This document shows, piece after piece, positions 18,279 through 26,435 of a stretch of 45,844 nucleotides of DNA. The notes beneath the pieces were generated by a model, which searched no databases, had not been told where the DNA came from, and was given only the letters and a program-made list of their open reading frames with translations. The position numbers and the translations under genes were made by a program. The stretch comes from Frankia nepalensis (GTDB taxonomy: Bacteria; Actinomycetota; Actinomycetes; Frankiales; Frankiaceae), in the NCBI RefSeq assembly GCF_016786325.1, contig NZ_JADWYU010000220.1, positions 5,468 through 51,311 on the forward strand. The letters run 5' to 3'. Every line of letters begins with the position of its first letter. Positions within the stretch are counted from its first letter, which is position 1.

Positions 18279-19883
18279 TCACCGGGGCCGGTCGTGGTCG
18301 GGCGCGTTCCTCGCGGAGGCGGGCGACGGCGCCGGCGCGGAGTCGCCCGACTGGTGCCAGCCGAGGGCGCGCAGGCCGGACAGGACGGCGAGCGCGACCA
18401 GGAGGGCCAGCATGGCGACCTTGGCCGGGCCGAGGACCCAGGCGGCGAGACTGCTGCGCTCCCGGGTGAGCAGGATCGTCGCGGCGAACGACGACGGAAC
18501 GGCGATGACCGCCACGGCGTCGGGGCCGAGCTCGAACGGCAGCGCCGCCAGGGCCACGGCCAGCGCCATCAGCACGAGGATGGCGACGGTCACCCGGGAG
18601 ACGTCGGGTGAGATCGACAGGCCGACGGCGAGCTGGGCCCGGCTCGGACGGCGCACGTCTGTCGTGTAGTACGCGTAGACCTCCCGGTTGTGCTGCACGT
18701 CCTCGACGTAGGTCCGCTCGACCGGGCGGCCGAGCAGGTCGAGGACGACCGGGTGGCTGATCTCGATGCTCGAGTCGTCGGTGCCGATGCTGACGTGATA
18801 GCTGCCGAAGCTGCCAGGGTCGAGGTCGAGCAGCGCGACCGGCGCCAGCGCGACCGCGCCGGCCACGCGCCGCCACCGCCAGCCGCGGCTCGCGAGCACC
18901 GGCGCGGGGGGACGGCGGCTCAGGGCCGCCCGGCGTTCCTCGGTCATCTTGATGAGGCTGGGCCGGTACGGGTCCAGGGTGACCGCGGCCAGGGCCTCCC
19001 AGCGCCGGCCGTACTCGGCGACCGTCGAGAGCACCGGCACGGCGGCGGGCCCGGCCGTGGCGAGGTCGCCGACCCAGTCGACGAACGCGGCCAGGTAGCC
19101 CTCGATGTCGTCGAGGCCCAGCGGGGTGGGCACGTCCGGGTCGCGCCACAGCTCGCCGACGGCGATCAGCAGCGTGTCCGCGCTGGACAGCGGGTCGAAC
19201 GGCTCGTCGAGGGCCGCGACCAGCTCGCGCTGCGCGGGCGCGGCGAGCGCCGCCCAGCGACGCAGCCTCGGCTCGGGCACCGCCAGGTCCGCCGACTGCT
19301 CCAGGTAGGTGCGCAGCTCGCCGACGGCCAGCGGACGGCGCCGGCTCGGCGAGACGAGCCCGAGGTGGTTGCCGGAAAGCTTCCCTGGCCGGAACCGGGA
19401 GATGGCGTCCACGACCCGGCGCACGGTCGGCGCCGCCGGCAGGCCGATCTCCTCGGCGAGCCGCGTGACGACGTTGCCCTGCAGGGCCACCGAGGTGGGG
19501 TAGGGCACCAGGTGGGCGGCGTCACCGCCAGGGCCGGCGAGGTCGAAGGCGACCAGCGCCCGCTTCGGCAGCGTGGACAGCGGAAGCAGGACGGACACCT
19601 CGGCCGGCAGATGGCCGCGGGTGTCGACCCGGCCGGTCGGCGGGACGACGGCGGCGAGCAGGCCGTCCAGCGGCCCCCAGTTGACCGACCGGGCCAGCCG
19701 CGCGCGGTTCGCCGACAGCAGGGTGAACTGGTCGACGACCCGCCGGCGCAGGCCGCGGAACTCCTCCGGCGGCGCGAGCAGCGTCGTGGTCACCTCGTCG
19801 ACGTCGGTCAGGTCGAGGACCGGCGCCTCCGACGCGTCGTCCCGCCGCCGCCACCTGCGCGCGGGGTCATCCGCGGCTGTCAT
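18279..19883 (-). CDS. Hypothetical membrane protein, 534 residues
   Basis: I do not recognise the family. The N-terminal ~400 residues look soluble and mostly helical, with many Arg and Leu and an aromatic YHVSIGTDDSSIEISHP segment followed by RTYVEDVQHNREVYAYYTTD. The last ~110 residues contain three hydrophobic segments (about 430-455, 458-478, 484-510), including VAILVLMALAVALAALPF and VAMLALLVALAVL. A Ser/Pro/Asp-rich tail follows. The domain therefore probably sits on the cytoplasmic face of a membrane anchor. ATG at 19881-19883 has ATAGG four bases upstream. It is convergent with ackA and divergent from the small gene at 20048. Base composition matches the neighbours, so there is no sign of recent transfer. 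Confidence 0.8.
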   Translation of the reverse strand: MTAADDPARRWRRRDDASEAPVLDLTDVDEVTTTLLAPPEEFRGLRRRVVDQFTLLSANRARLARSVNWGPLDGLLAAVVPPTGRVDTRGHLPAEVSVLLPLSTLPKRALVAFDLAGPGGDAAHLVPYPTSVALQGNVVTRLAEEIGLPAAPTVRRVVDAISRFRPGKLSGNHLGLVSPSRRRPLAVGELRTYLEQSADLAVPEPRLRRWAALAAPAQRELVAALDEPFDPLSSADTLLIAVGELWRDPDVPTPLGLDDIEGYLAAFVDWVGDLATAGPAAVPVLSTVAEYGRRWEALAAVTLDPYRPSLIKMTEERRAALSRRPPAPVLASRGWRWRRVAGAVALAPVALLDLDPGSFGSYHVSIGTDDSSIEISHPVVLDLLGRPVERTYVEDVQHNREVYAYYTTDVRRPSRAQLAVGLSISPDVSRVTVAILVLMALAVALAALPFELGPDAVAVIAVPSSFAATILLTRERSSLAAWVLGPAKVAMLALLVALAVLSGLRALGWHQSGDSAPAPSPASARNAPDHDRPR

Positions 19884-19980
19884 CGTGCCTATCCGCCCGC
19901 TCGAGTAGCCAGAAGGTGGTCACTGCCCGTGGTCACCGGTGCAGACTAGGGCATATCGACCGACGGATGCGCTCGTGCCG

Positions 19981-20009
19981 CTGACGGGTGCGTCGCGGCG
20001 CGCTAGCCT
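19981..20009 (+). promoter_or_regulatory. Sigma-A type promoter (-35 CTGACG, 17 bases, -10 TAGCCT)
   Basis: CTGACG at 19981-19986 and TAGCCT at 20004-20009 are separated by 17 bases, close to the housekeeping actinobacterial consensus TTGAC-N17/18-TANNNT. The predicted start near 20016 gives a leader of about 32 bases to the ATG at 20048. It is one of the two best -35/-10 pairs in the window. Confidence 0.55.
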
Positions 20010-20047
20010 GACCGGAGGAAGTCTCGCCGCCGGACGGACGGATCATC

Positions 20048-20212
20048 ATGCCGAAGAACTTCGGTCTCGGTGTCTCGGTGCGCACGCACCCGCGTGGCGC
20101 CGGCCGCTCCCTCGTCCGGCTCGCCCGCCGGGACCTCTGGCAGCGACTCGACCGGAGCATGACCTTCCGGGGCCGTGCCGTCGACCCCACGTCGCCCAAA
20201 GCGGAGGGCTGA
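20048..20212 (+). CDS. Candidate small basic protein, 54 residues
   Basis: ATG at 20048 opens a 54-residue frame starting MPKNFGLGVSVRTHPRGAG and containing LVRLARRDLWQRLDRSMTFR. It is Arg-rich and amphipathic, with no membrane segment. Reasons to take it as real: about 89% G/C at third codon positions with mixed first and second positions; a good promoter 38 bases upstream; and a strong hairpin 21 bases after the stop, so it is a complete mini transcription unit. The ribosome site is weak (GGACGGA). No family is recognised. An alternative is a small regulatory RNA. It is divergent from the 534-residue membrane protein. Confidence 0.5.
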   Translation: MPKNFGLGVSVRTHPRGAGRSLVRLARRDLWQRLDRSMTFRGRAVDPTSPKAEG

Positions 20213-20233
20213 GCGGGCTGGGTGAACGTGGTC

Positions 20234-20250
20234 GCCGCCCTTCGGGCGGC
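20234..20250 (+). terminator. Hairpin terminator after the small gene
   Basis: GCCGCCC (20234-20240) and GGGCGGC (20244-20250) pair perfectly around TTC, or equivalently form a very stable C(UUCG)G tetraloop. It lies 21 bases after the small-gene stop. Confidence 0.55.
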
Positions 20251-20307
20251 TTCCCGGAGGCCCACTCAGCCATGTCTGCCCCGGGGGGCGACCCCCGGAC
20301 CCCCGGT

Positions 20308-20324
20308 GTCGGGCTTCGCCCGAC
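20308..20324 (+). terminator. Second hairpin downstream of the small gene
   Basis: GTCGGGC (20308-20314) and GCCCGAC (20318-20324) form a perfect 7-bp stem with loop TTC, the same loop as the hairpin at 20234. It could be a backup terminator just before the tandem repeat. Confidence 0.4.
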
Positions 20325-20353
20325 CGGGTGGTTGCCCGACCGGGTGGTTGATG

Positions 20354-20522
20354 TTCGCGGTGGCGTGAGGGTCTCAGCGGTCGCGTGAGGGCGTTCGCGG
20401 GGACGTTGGGTCTTCGCGGGGACGTGGAATGTTCGCGGTGGCGTGGGGCCTTCGTGGTCGCTGAGGGCCTTCGCGGTGGCGCGGGGATGCCCGTGGTGAC
20501 GCGGGGATTTTCGCGGGGGCGG
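20354..20522. repeat. Imperfect 19-20 bp tandem repeat, about 8.5 units
   Basis: Units begin TTCGCGGTGGCGTGGGGCC or close variants (TTCGCGGGGACGTGGAATG, TTCGTGGTCGCTGAGGGCC). Successive units are 19 or 20 bases and share the core TTCGCGG-N3-CG-N-GGGG. The array sits between the small gene's hairpins and the dapA promoter, does not encode a plausible protein and has no spacers, so it is not a CRISPR array. It shows clear strand asymmetry (G- and T-rich on +). Function is unknown: possibly a protein-binding array or a slipped-strand minisatellite. Confidence 0.75.
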
Positions 20523-20723
20523 ATCTAGGGATGGCGGCGCCTTGGGCGCGGTGTGGCCGGGGTGGTGGGATCTCGCGCCGTATCGTCGGTGTGGCTGGGC
20601 TCTCGTCCGGTGGTGAACGTCGGCGGGTCGGCGCGCGGTCGGGTCCGGCGGGAGAATGGGAGCCCGGGTCCGTGGACCCGAGGCCGGGCGGGCCGAGGCC
20701 GCCGGGAGTTCGAGCCGATCGTG

Positions 20724-20746
20724 ATGTCGGAGGTGCCAGCTAACGT
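20724..20746 (+). promoter_or_regulatory. dapA promoter: PafBC-like box and -10, probably leaderless
   Basis: ATGTCGGAG (20724-20732), 8 bases, then TAACGT (20741-20746). The layout equals the RecA-NDp/PafBC consensus TTGTCRGTG-N8-TANNNT, with 7 of 9 positions matching, and shares TGTCGGA and TAACGT with the recA element at 41704. TAACGT lies 7 bases before ATG 20754, as expected for a leaderless transcript. The GGAGG within the box could instead be a ribosome site for a GTG at 20745. Confidence 0.4.
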
Positions 20747-20753
20747 GGCCGGT

Positions 20754-21698
20754 ATGTCAGTGTTGCCCGTGGCGCCGTTCGGGCGCCTGATCACCGCCAT
20801 GGTGACGCCGTTCCTCCCGGACGGCGGCCTCGACCTCGACGGCGCGGCCGCCCTGGCGAGCCACCTGGTGGACGCGGGCAACGACGGCCTGGTGATCAGT
20901 GGGACCACCGGTGAGTCGCCGACCACCTCCGACGCGGAGAAGGACCTGCTGCTGCGCGCCGTGCTCGAGGCGGTCGGCGACCGCGCGGCCGTCCTCGCGG
21001 GCGTGGGCACCAACGACACGCGCCACACCATCGAGCTCGCCAGGTCGGCCGAGCGGGCAGGCGCGCACGGCCTGCTGGTGGTGACGCCGTACTACAGCAA
21101 GCCGCCGCAGGCCGGCCTCGCCGCGCACTTCCGCGCGGTCGCCGACGCCACCGGACTGCCGGTGATGATCTACGACATTCCGGGGCGGACCGGGGTGCCG
21201 GTGCTCACCGAAACCATGGTGGCGCTCGCCGAGCACCCGCGCATCGTCGCGGTGAAGGACGCCAAGGCCGACCTGGAGGAGTCCTCCTGGGTCATGGCCA
21301 GGACCGATCTTGCCTACTACTCCGGCGACGACGTGCTGACCCTTCCGTTCCTCGCGGTCGGTGCCGTCGGTCTCGTCAGCGTGGCCGCGCACGTCGCGGC
21401 GCCGGCGCTGGCCGCCATGATCGCGGCGTTCGACGCCGGCGACCCGGTGGCGGCCCGGCGGCTGCACCAGGACCTGCTGCCCATTTTCAAGGGCATTTTC
21501 CGAACTCAGGGAGTGATTACCACGAAGGCCGCTTTGACCCTGCGAGGGCTGCCCGCCGGCCCGGTCCGCCCGCCGCTGGCGGACGCGACCGAGGCGGAGA
21601 TCGCGCAGCTGCGCCTCGACCTGGCCGCCGCGGTTCTGGAACCGCCGGGAAGCGAGGCGCGGGCCACCGCGCCGGTCGCGGCTGGCGTGGCTTCATGA
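20754..21698 (+). CDS. dapA: 4-hydroxy-tetrahydrodipicolinate synthase
   Basis: Condenses pyruvate with aspartate semialdehyde, the committed step to lysine and diaminopimelate. A TIM-barrel aldolase of 314 residues. Visible: substrate motif GTTGES (from residue 50), VVTPYYSKPPQAGL with the catalytic Tyr, YDIPGRTG, and the Schiff-base lysine K168 in IVAVKDAKADL. ATG 20754 is preferred because a -10 lies 7 bases before it; in-frame GTG 20745 and ATG 20724 are possible. The stop overlaps the RNase J start by 4 bases (ATGA), so the two are translationally coupled, as in other actinobacteria. Third-position GC drops visibly around 21483-21548. Confidence 0.95.
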   Translation: MSVLPVAPFGRLITAMVTPFLPDGGLDLDGAAALASHLVDAGNDGLVISGTTGESPTTSDAEKDLLLRAVLEAVGDRAAVLAGVGTNDTRHTIELARSAERAGAHGLLVVTPYYSKPPQAGLAAHFRAVADATGLPVMIYDIPGRTGVPVLTETMVALAEHPRIVAVKDAKADLEESSWVMARTDLAYYSGDDVLTLPFLAVGAVGLVSVAAHVAAPALAAMIAAFDAGDPVAARRLHQDLLPIFKGIFRTQGVITTKAALTLRGLPAGPVRPPLADATEAEIAQLRLDLAAAVLEPPGSEARATAPVAAGVAS

Positions 21699-23380
21699 GC
21701 CATCCGCACCCGGGGCTCGGTGCCCCGCCGCCGCTGCCTCCCGAGGGCCTGCGGATCATCCCGCTCGGTGGACTCGGCGAGATCGGTCGGAACATGACCG
21801 TCTTCGAGTTCGACGGCCGGCTGCTCATCGTCGACTGCGGCGTGCTGTTCCCGGAGTCGGACCAGCCCGGCATCGACCTGATCCTGCCGGACTTCAGCGC
21901 GATCCGGGACCGGCTGAACGACGTCGAGGCGATCATCCTCACCCACGCGCACGAGGACCACATCGGCGCGGTTCCTTACCTGTTGCGCGAACGGGCGGAC
22001 ATCCCGCTGATCGGCTCCCGGCTGACGCTGGCGCTGATGGTCGCCAAGCTCCAGGAGCACCGGATCAAGCCGGTGACGCTGCAGATCGCCGAGGAGCAGC
22101 ACCACACCTTCGGCCCGTTCGACTGCGAGTTCCTCGCCGTCAACCACTCGATCCCCGACGCGGTCGCGGTCGCGATCCGCACGGCGGCCGGGCTGGTGCT
22201 GCACACCGGCGACTTCAAGATGGACCAGCTGCCGCTCGACGGCCGGCTCACCGACCTCGGCGGGTTCGCCCGGCTCGGCCTCGAGGGCATCGACCTGCTG
22301 ATGTCGGACTCGACGAACGCCGAGGTCCCCGGCTTCGTCACCCCCGAGCGGGAGATCGCCCCGGTGCTCGACGGGGTGTTCCGCGACGCAGGCAAGCGGA
22401 TCATCGTCGCCTGCTTCGCCAGCCACGTGCACCGGGTGCAGCAGGTCCTGGACGCGGCCGAGGCGCACGGCCGTTCCGTCGCCTTCATCGGCCGCTCGAT
22501 GGTCCGCAACATGGGTGTCGCCCGTGATCTCGGCCTGCTGCGGGTGCCGCCGGGCCTGATCGTCGACGCCCGCGACGTCGAGTCGCTGCCCGACCGCAAC
22601 ATCTGCCTGGTCTCGACCGGCTCGCAGGGCGAGCCGCTCTCGGCGCTGTCGCGGATGGCCAACCGGGACCACGCGATCCGGATCGAGGCCGGCGACACGG
22701 TCGTGCTCGCCTCCAGCCTGATCCCCGGCAACGAGGAGTCGGTCTACCGGGTCATCAACGGGCTGACCCGGTGGGGCGCCAAGGTGGTCCACAAGGGCGT
22801 CGCCAAGGTGCACACCTCCGGGCACGCGCCCGCCGGCGAGCTGCTCTACGTCCTGAACGCGACGCGGCCGTCGAACATGATGCCGATCCACGGCGAGTGG
22901 CGGCACCTGCGGGCACACGCGGCGCTCGCCGAGCTGACCGGCGTGCCCGCCGACCGGATCGTGCTCGCCGAGGACGGCATGGTCGTCGACCTCGTCGAGG
23001 GCCAGGCGAACATCACCGGGTCCGTGCCCTGCGGCTACGTCTACGTCGACGGGATGGCGGTCGGCGACGTCGGCGAGTCGAGCCTGAAGGACCGGCGCAT
23101 CCTCGGCGAGGAGGGCTTCATCACGATCACCGCCGTGGTGGACGCCGCCGCCGGCAAGGTCGTCGCCGGGCCCGACCTGGTCGCCCGTGGGTTCTCCGAC
23201 GACAGGGGCGCCTTCGACAAGGTCCGCAAGATGGTGGCCGACGGGCTCGCCGATGGCATGCGCAACGGCATGACCGACGTCAACGCCCTCCAGCAGCTCG
23301 TCCGCCGGATCGTGGGTCGTTGGGTCAGCGACACCTACCGCCGCCGCCCCATGATCGTCCCCGTCGTCGTCGAGGTATGA
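21695..23380 (+). CDS. rnj: Ribonuclease J
   Basis: Metallo-beta-lactamase/beta-CASP ribonuclease with 5'-3' exo- and endonuclease activity in RNA maturation and decay. 561 residues, family-typical. The zinc motif HxHxDH is H84-A-H86-E-D88-H89 in LTHAHEDHIGAVPYLL. Others visible: AVNHSIPDAVAVAI, LHTGDFKMDQ, the beta-CASP SDSTNAE and VSTGSQGEP, and the C-terminal VHTSGHAPAGEL and PIHGEWRHL. It starts inside the dapA stop (ATGA). With pnp and rny in the same window, three major RNA-decay enzymes are near neighbours. Confidence 0.96.
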   Translation: MSHPHPGLGAPPPLPPEGLRIIPLGGLGEIGRNMTVFEFDGRLLIVDCGVLFPESDQPGIDLILPDFSAIRDRLNDVEAIILTHAHEDHIGAVPYLLRERADIPLIGSRLTLALMVAKLQEHRIKPVTLQIAEEQHHTFGPFDCEFLAVNHSIPDAVAVAIRTAAGLVLHTGDFKMDQLPLDGRLTDLGGFARLGLEGIDLLMSDSTNAEVPGFVTPEREIAPVLDGVFRDAGKRIIVACFASHVHRVQQVLDAAEAHGRSVAFIGRSMVRNMGVARDLGLLRVPPGLIVDARDVESLPDRNICLVSTGSQGEPLSALSRMANRDHAIRIEAGDTVVLASSLIPGNEESVYRVINGLTRWGAKVVHKGVAKVHTSGHAPAGELLYVLNATRPSNMMPIHGEWRHLRAHAALAELTGVPADRIVLAEDGMVVDLVEGQANITGSVPCGYVYVDGMAVGDVGESSLKDRRILGEEGFITITAVVDAAAGKVVAGPDLVARGFSDDRGAFDKVRKMVADGLADGMRNGMTDVNALQQLVRRIVGRWVSDTYRRRPMIVPVVVEV

Positions 23381-23445
23381 CGCCCCGATGGGTCCGCGGC
23401 GCGCCCGGAAGGTCGGGGTTGCCGGGAGTGGTGCGGCGGGGCTTG

Positions 23446-23451
23446 TAACGT
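23446..23451 (+). promoter_or_regulatory. -10 element for a leaderless ftsK transcript
   Basis: TAACGT lies exactly 6 bases before the GTG at 23458 and no Shine-Dalgarno is present, the signature of a leaderless actinobacterial mRNA. No clear -35 is seen. Confidence 0.5.
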
Positions 23452-23457
23452 TCTGAC

Positions 23458-26220
23458 GTGGCCACACGCACGACCGGTACGAGTGCACGCGTCCGGGGAG
23501 GAGCGGCCTCGTCCCGGAGCGCCAGCGGCACCAGCCGGCCGGCCTCCCGTGGCCGTGGCGCGGGCACGACCCGTTCGTCGTCAGGCGGCGCCGCGCGCCG
23601 CGACCCCGGCACGCCGTGGGCGCTCGCGCTGACGCTGCTGCTCCTGCGCGGCGTGGCGCGGCTGTGGCGCGCGCTCGCGGCCATGTTCGGCTCGACGCTG
23701 CGGCACCTCAACCGTGGCGGGCGCGAGCTGCGGATCGAGCCGGAGCACCGGCGCGACGGTGTCGGGCTCGCCACGCTCGGCGGCGCGATCCTGACGATGG
23801 CCGCCGTGTGGTTCCACGCGGCCGGCCCGGTCGGCTCGGTGCTCGACGTCTCGCTGCGGTTCCTGTTCGGCGCCGGCGCCCTGCTGCTCCCCGTGATCGG
23901 GCTGTGCGCGGCCTGGCGGCTGGTGCGGGCGCCGGCGGACCCGGACAGCCGCGGCCGGGTGGTCATCGGCTGGTTCGCCACGACGCTGGGCGCGCTCGGC
24001 TTCTACCACGTGGTGCGCGGCACCCCGGACTTCTCGGGCGGCTCCAGGTCCCTGCGCGCGGCCGGCGGCGTGGTCGGGTTCGCCGGCGCCTCGCCGCTCG
24101 GGGCCGCTGTCACGCCGTACGTCGCCGCGCCGTTGCTCATCCTGCTGGCGCTGTTCGGCGCCCTTGTGATCACTCGGACGCCGCTGCGCCAGGTCCCGGC
24201 CCTGTTCGCCGGGGTCGTCGACAAGCTCGCCACCGGGCTGCGGGACGACCGGGACTCCCCGAACTCCGGCGGCCGGGCCCCGCGCGGGTCCCGGCTCCCG
24301 GGCGACGGCCTGGACGAGCTCGACGACGAACCGGTCGTCCCACCCGGCCGGGCGGGGCTCGTCGACGAGCTGCTCGACGGTGCCGCGCCGGCAGGCGGAC
24401 GGGGCCGCTCCCGGGCTCGGCGCCGGGTCGGCAAGGCCGGCGCCGAGGTGTACGACGCCGACGCCGAGTTCGCCGGCCCGGCCGGCCGGAGGGTTCCGCC
24501 GCCGGACAGCCACGGCCCAGGCGTCGAGGTCGGCGACATCCTCGATCTCGATCTGGGCCTCGACCTCGGGCTCGATCCGGAGGCCGAGGTGGCCGAGCCC
24601 GCCGCCCCCCGCCGCGCGGCACGTCAGCCGGGGCCGGCGTCCGACCGGCGGCAGGGCCAGCGATCGGCCCGGTCCGGGGCGGACGGCGGGGCTGGCGGGG
24701 GAGCGGCCGGGGCGGACGACGAGATCGAGCGGCTCGTGCCGGTCCCGGTCGAGGGCGACTACACGCTCCCGTCGCCGACGCTGCTGAAATCCGGCACCCC
24801 TCCGAAGCTGCGTTCCGCCGCGACCGACACGGTGATCGCTTCGCTCACCGACGTGTTTGCCCAGTTCAAGGTGGATGCCCGGGTCACCGGCTTCACCCGC
24901 GGCCCGACGGTCACCCGGTACGAGGTCGAGCTCGGCTCGGCCGTCAAGGTCGAGCGGATCACCCAACTGGCGAAGAACATCGCCTATGCGGTGAAAAGTC
25001 CAGATGTCCGTATCATCAGCCCGATCCCGGGTAAGAGCGCGGTCGGCGTCGAGATCCCGAACACCGACCGGGAGCTGGTCTCGCTCGGCGACGTGCTGCG
25101 AAGCTCCGACGCCACAGGCAACCCGCACCCCCTGCTCGTCGGGCTCGGCAAGGACATCGAAGGCGGATACGTCCTCGCGAACCTGGCGAAGATGCCGCAC
25201 ATCCTCATCGCCGGCGCGACTGGCGCCGGTAAGTCGACGTGCATCAACACGCTCATCACAAGCGTCCTCGCGCGGGCGACCCCCGATCAGGTACGGATGG
25301 TGCTCGTCGACCCCAAACGCGTCGAGCTGACCAGCTATCAAGGAATTCCGCACCTCATCACGCCCATCATCACGAATCCCAAGAAAGCTGCGGACGCGCT
25401 GCAGTGGGTCGTGAAGGAGATGGAAAACCGGTATGAGGATCTCGCGGCCTGCGGCGTGCGCCATGTGGACGACTTCAACCGCAAGGTCCGCAATGGTGAG
25501 ATCGTCGCGCCGCCCGGCTCGGAGCGCGTCTACACGCCCTACCCGTACATCCTGACGATCGTCGACGAGCTGGCCGACCTGATGATGGTCGCCCCGCGCG
25601 ACGTCGAGGACGCCATCTGCCGGATCACCGCGATGGCCCGTGCCGTCGGCATCCACCTCGTGTTGGCGACCCAGCGGCCGTCCGTCGACGTCGTCACCGG
25701 TCTGATCAAGGCCAACGTGCCCTCCCGGCTGGCGTTCGCGACCGCGTCGCTCGCCGACAGCCGCACGATCCTCGACCAGGCCGGGGCCGAGAAGCTCGTC
25801 GGCCTGGGCGACGCGCTGTTCCTGCCGATGGGGGCGAGCAAGCCGGCCCGCATCCAGGGCGCCTACGTCTCCGAGGACGAGATCGCGGCGATCGTCGACC
25901 ACACCAAGGAACAGGCGCCCCCCGCGTTCCGCGAGGACGTGTTCGAGGAGGAGTCCGGGCCGCGCAAGGAGATCGACGAGGAGATCGGCGACGACATGCA
26001 GCTGTTCCTGCAGGCCGTTGAGCTCGTCGTGAGCACCCAGTTCGGGTCGACCTCGATGTTGCAGCGCAAGCTGCGGGTCGGTTTCGCGAAGGCCGGGCGG
26101 CTGATGGACCTCATGGAGAGCCGAGGGATCGTCGGGCCCAGCGAGGGCTCGAAGGCCCGTGATGTCCTGGTGATGCCCGATGAGTTGGAAGGACTTCTCA
26201 CCACGCTCCGGAGTGGCTGA
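23458..26220 (+). CDS. ftsK: DNA translocase FtsK/SpoIIIE
   Basis: Membrane-anchored hexameric ATPase that pumps chromosome ends through the division septum. 920 residues. The basic N-terminus is followed by hydrophobic segments between about 50 and 245 (including [44 protein letters not shown]). A Pro/Gly/acidic linker runs from about 255 to 440. The motor domain has Walker [10 protein letters not shown] near residue 585 and Walker [13 protein letters not shown]. The C-terminal gamma winged helix ([24 protein letters not shown]) recognises KOPS orientation signals. GTG 23458 is probably leaderless. The motor region 24780-25450 uses noticeably more A/T-ending codons than the rest of the gene. 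Confidence 0.96.
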   Translation: MATRTTGTSARVRGGAASSRSASGTSRPASRGRGAGTTRSSSGGAARRDPGTPWALALTLLLLRGVARLWRALAAMFGSTLRHLNRGGRELRIEPEHRRDGVGLATLGGAILTMAAVWFHAAGPVGSVLDVSLRFLFGAGALLLPVIGLCAAWRLVRAPADPDSRGRVVIGWFATTLGALGFYHVVRGTPDFSGGSRSLRAAGGVVGFAGASPLGAAVTPYVAAPLLILLALFGALVITRTPLRQVPALFAGVVDKLATGLRDDRDSPNSGGRAPRGSRLPGDGLDELDDEPVVPPGRAGLVDELLDGAAPAGGRGRSRARRRVGKAGAEVYDADAEFAGPAGRRVPPPDSHGPGVEVGDILDLDLGLDLGLDPEAEVAEPAAPRRAARQPGPASDRRQGQRSARSGADGGAGGGAAGADDEIERLVPVPVEGDYTLPSPTLLKSGTPPKLRSAATDTVIASLTDVFAQFKVDARVTGFTRGPTVTRYEVELGSAVKVERITQLAKNIAYAVKSPDVRIISPIPGKSAVGVEIPNTDRELVSLGDVLRSSDATGNPHPLLVGLGKDIEGGYVLANLAKMPHILIAGATGAGKSTCINTLITSVLARATPDQVRMVLVDPKRVELTSYQGIPHLITPIITNPKKAADALQWVVKEMENRYEDLAACGVRHVDDFNRKVRNGEIVAPPGSERVYTPYPYILTIVDELADLMMVAPRDVEDAICRITAMARAVGIHLVLATQRPSVDVVTGLIKANVPSRLAFATASLADSRTILDQAGAEKLVGLGDALFLPMGASKPARIQGAYVSEDEIAAIVDHTKEQAPPAFREDVFEEESGPRKEIDEEIGDDMQLFLQAVELVVSTQFGSTSMLQRKLRVGFAKAGRLMDLMESRGIVGPSEGSKARDVLVMPDELEGLLTTLRSG

Positions 26221-26435
26221 CGTCGGTCAGTTGCTCTGCCGGGGACTTGTGGCGGGTTTCGATTCCCGGCGGTGAATCGTAAACTCAGGCAACGTCTGTT
26301 CATCGTCGTTGACCGCTCCCACCCGTTGCCCGTTGATCGTCCTTGGCCGCCGGCGCTCGTCGCCGCCGTGTCGATGTCGAGTCATCGGCGCCGCGACGGC
26401 GCGGATCAGCGCCGGACGCGTGCGGAGGTTCGCTC

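Noticed and set aside
20354-20522. CRISPR array
   Set aside because: Units follow each other without unique spacers, are degenerate, and no cas gene is present.
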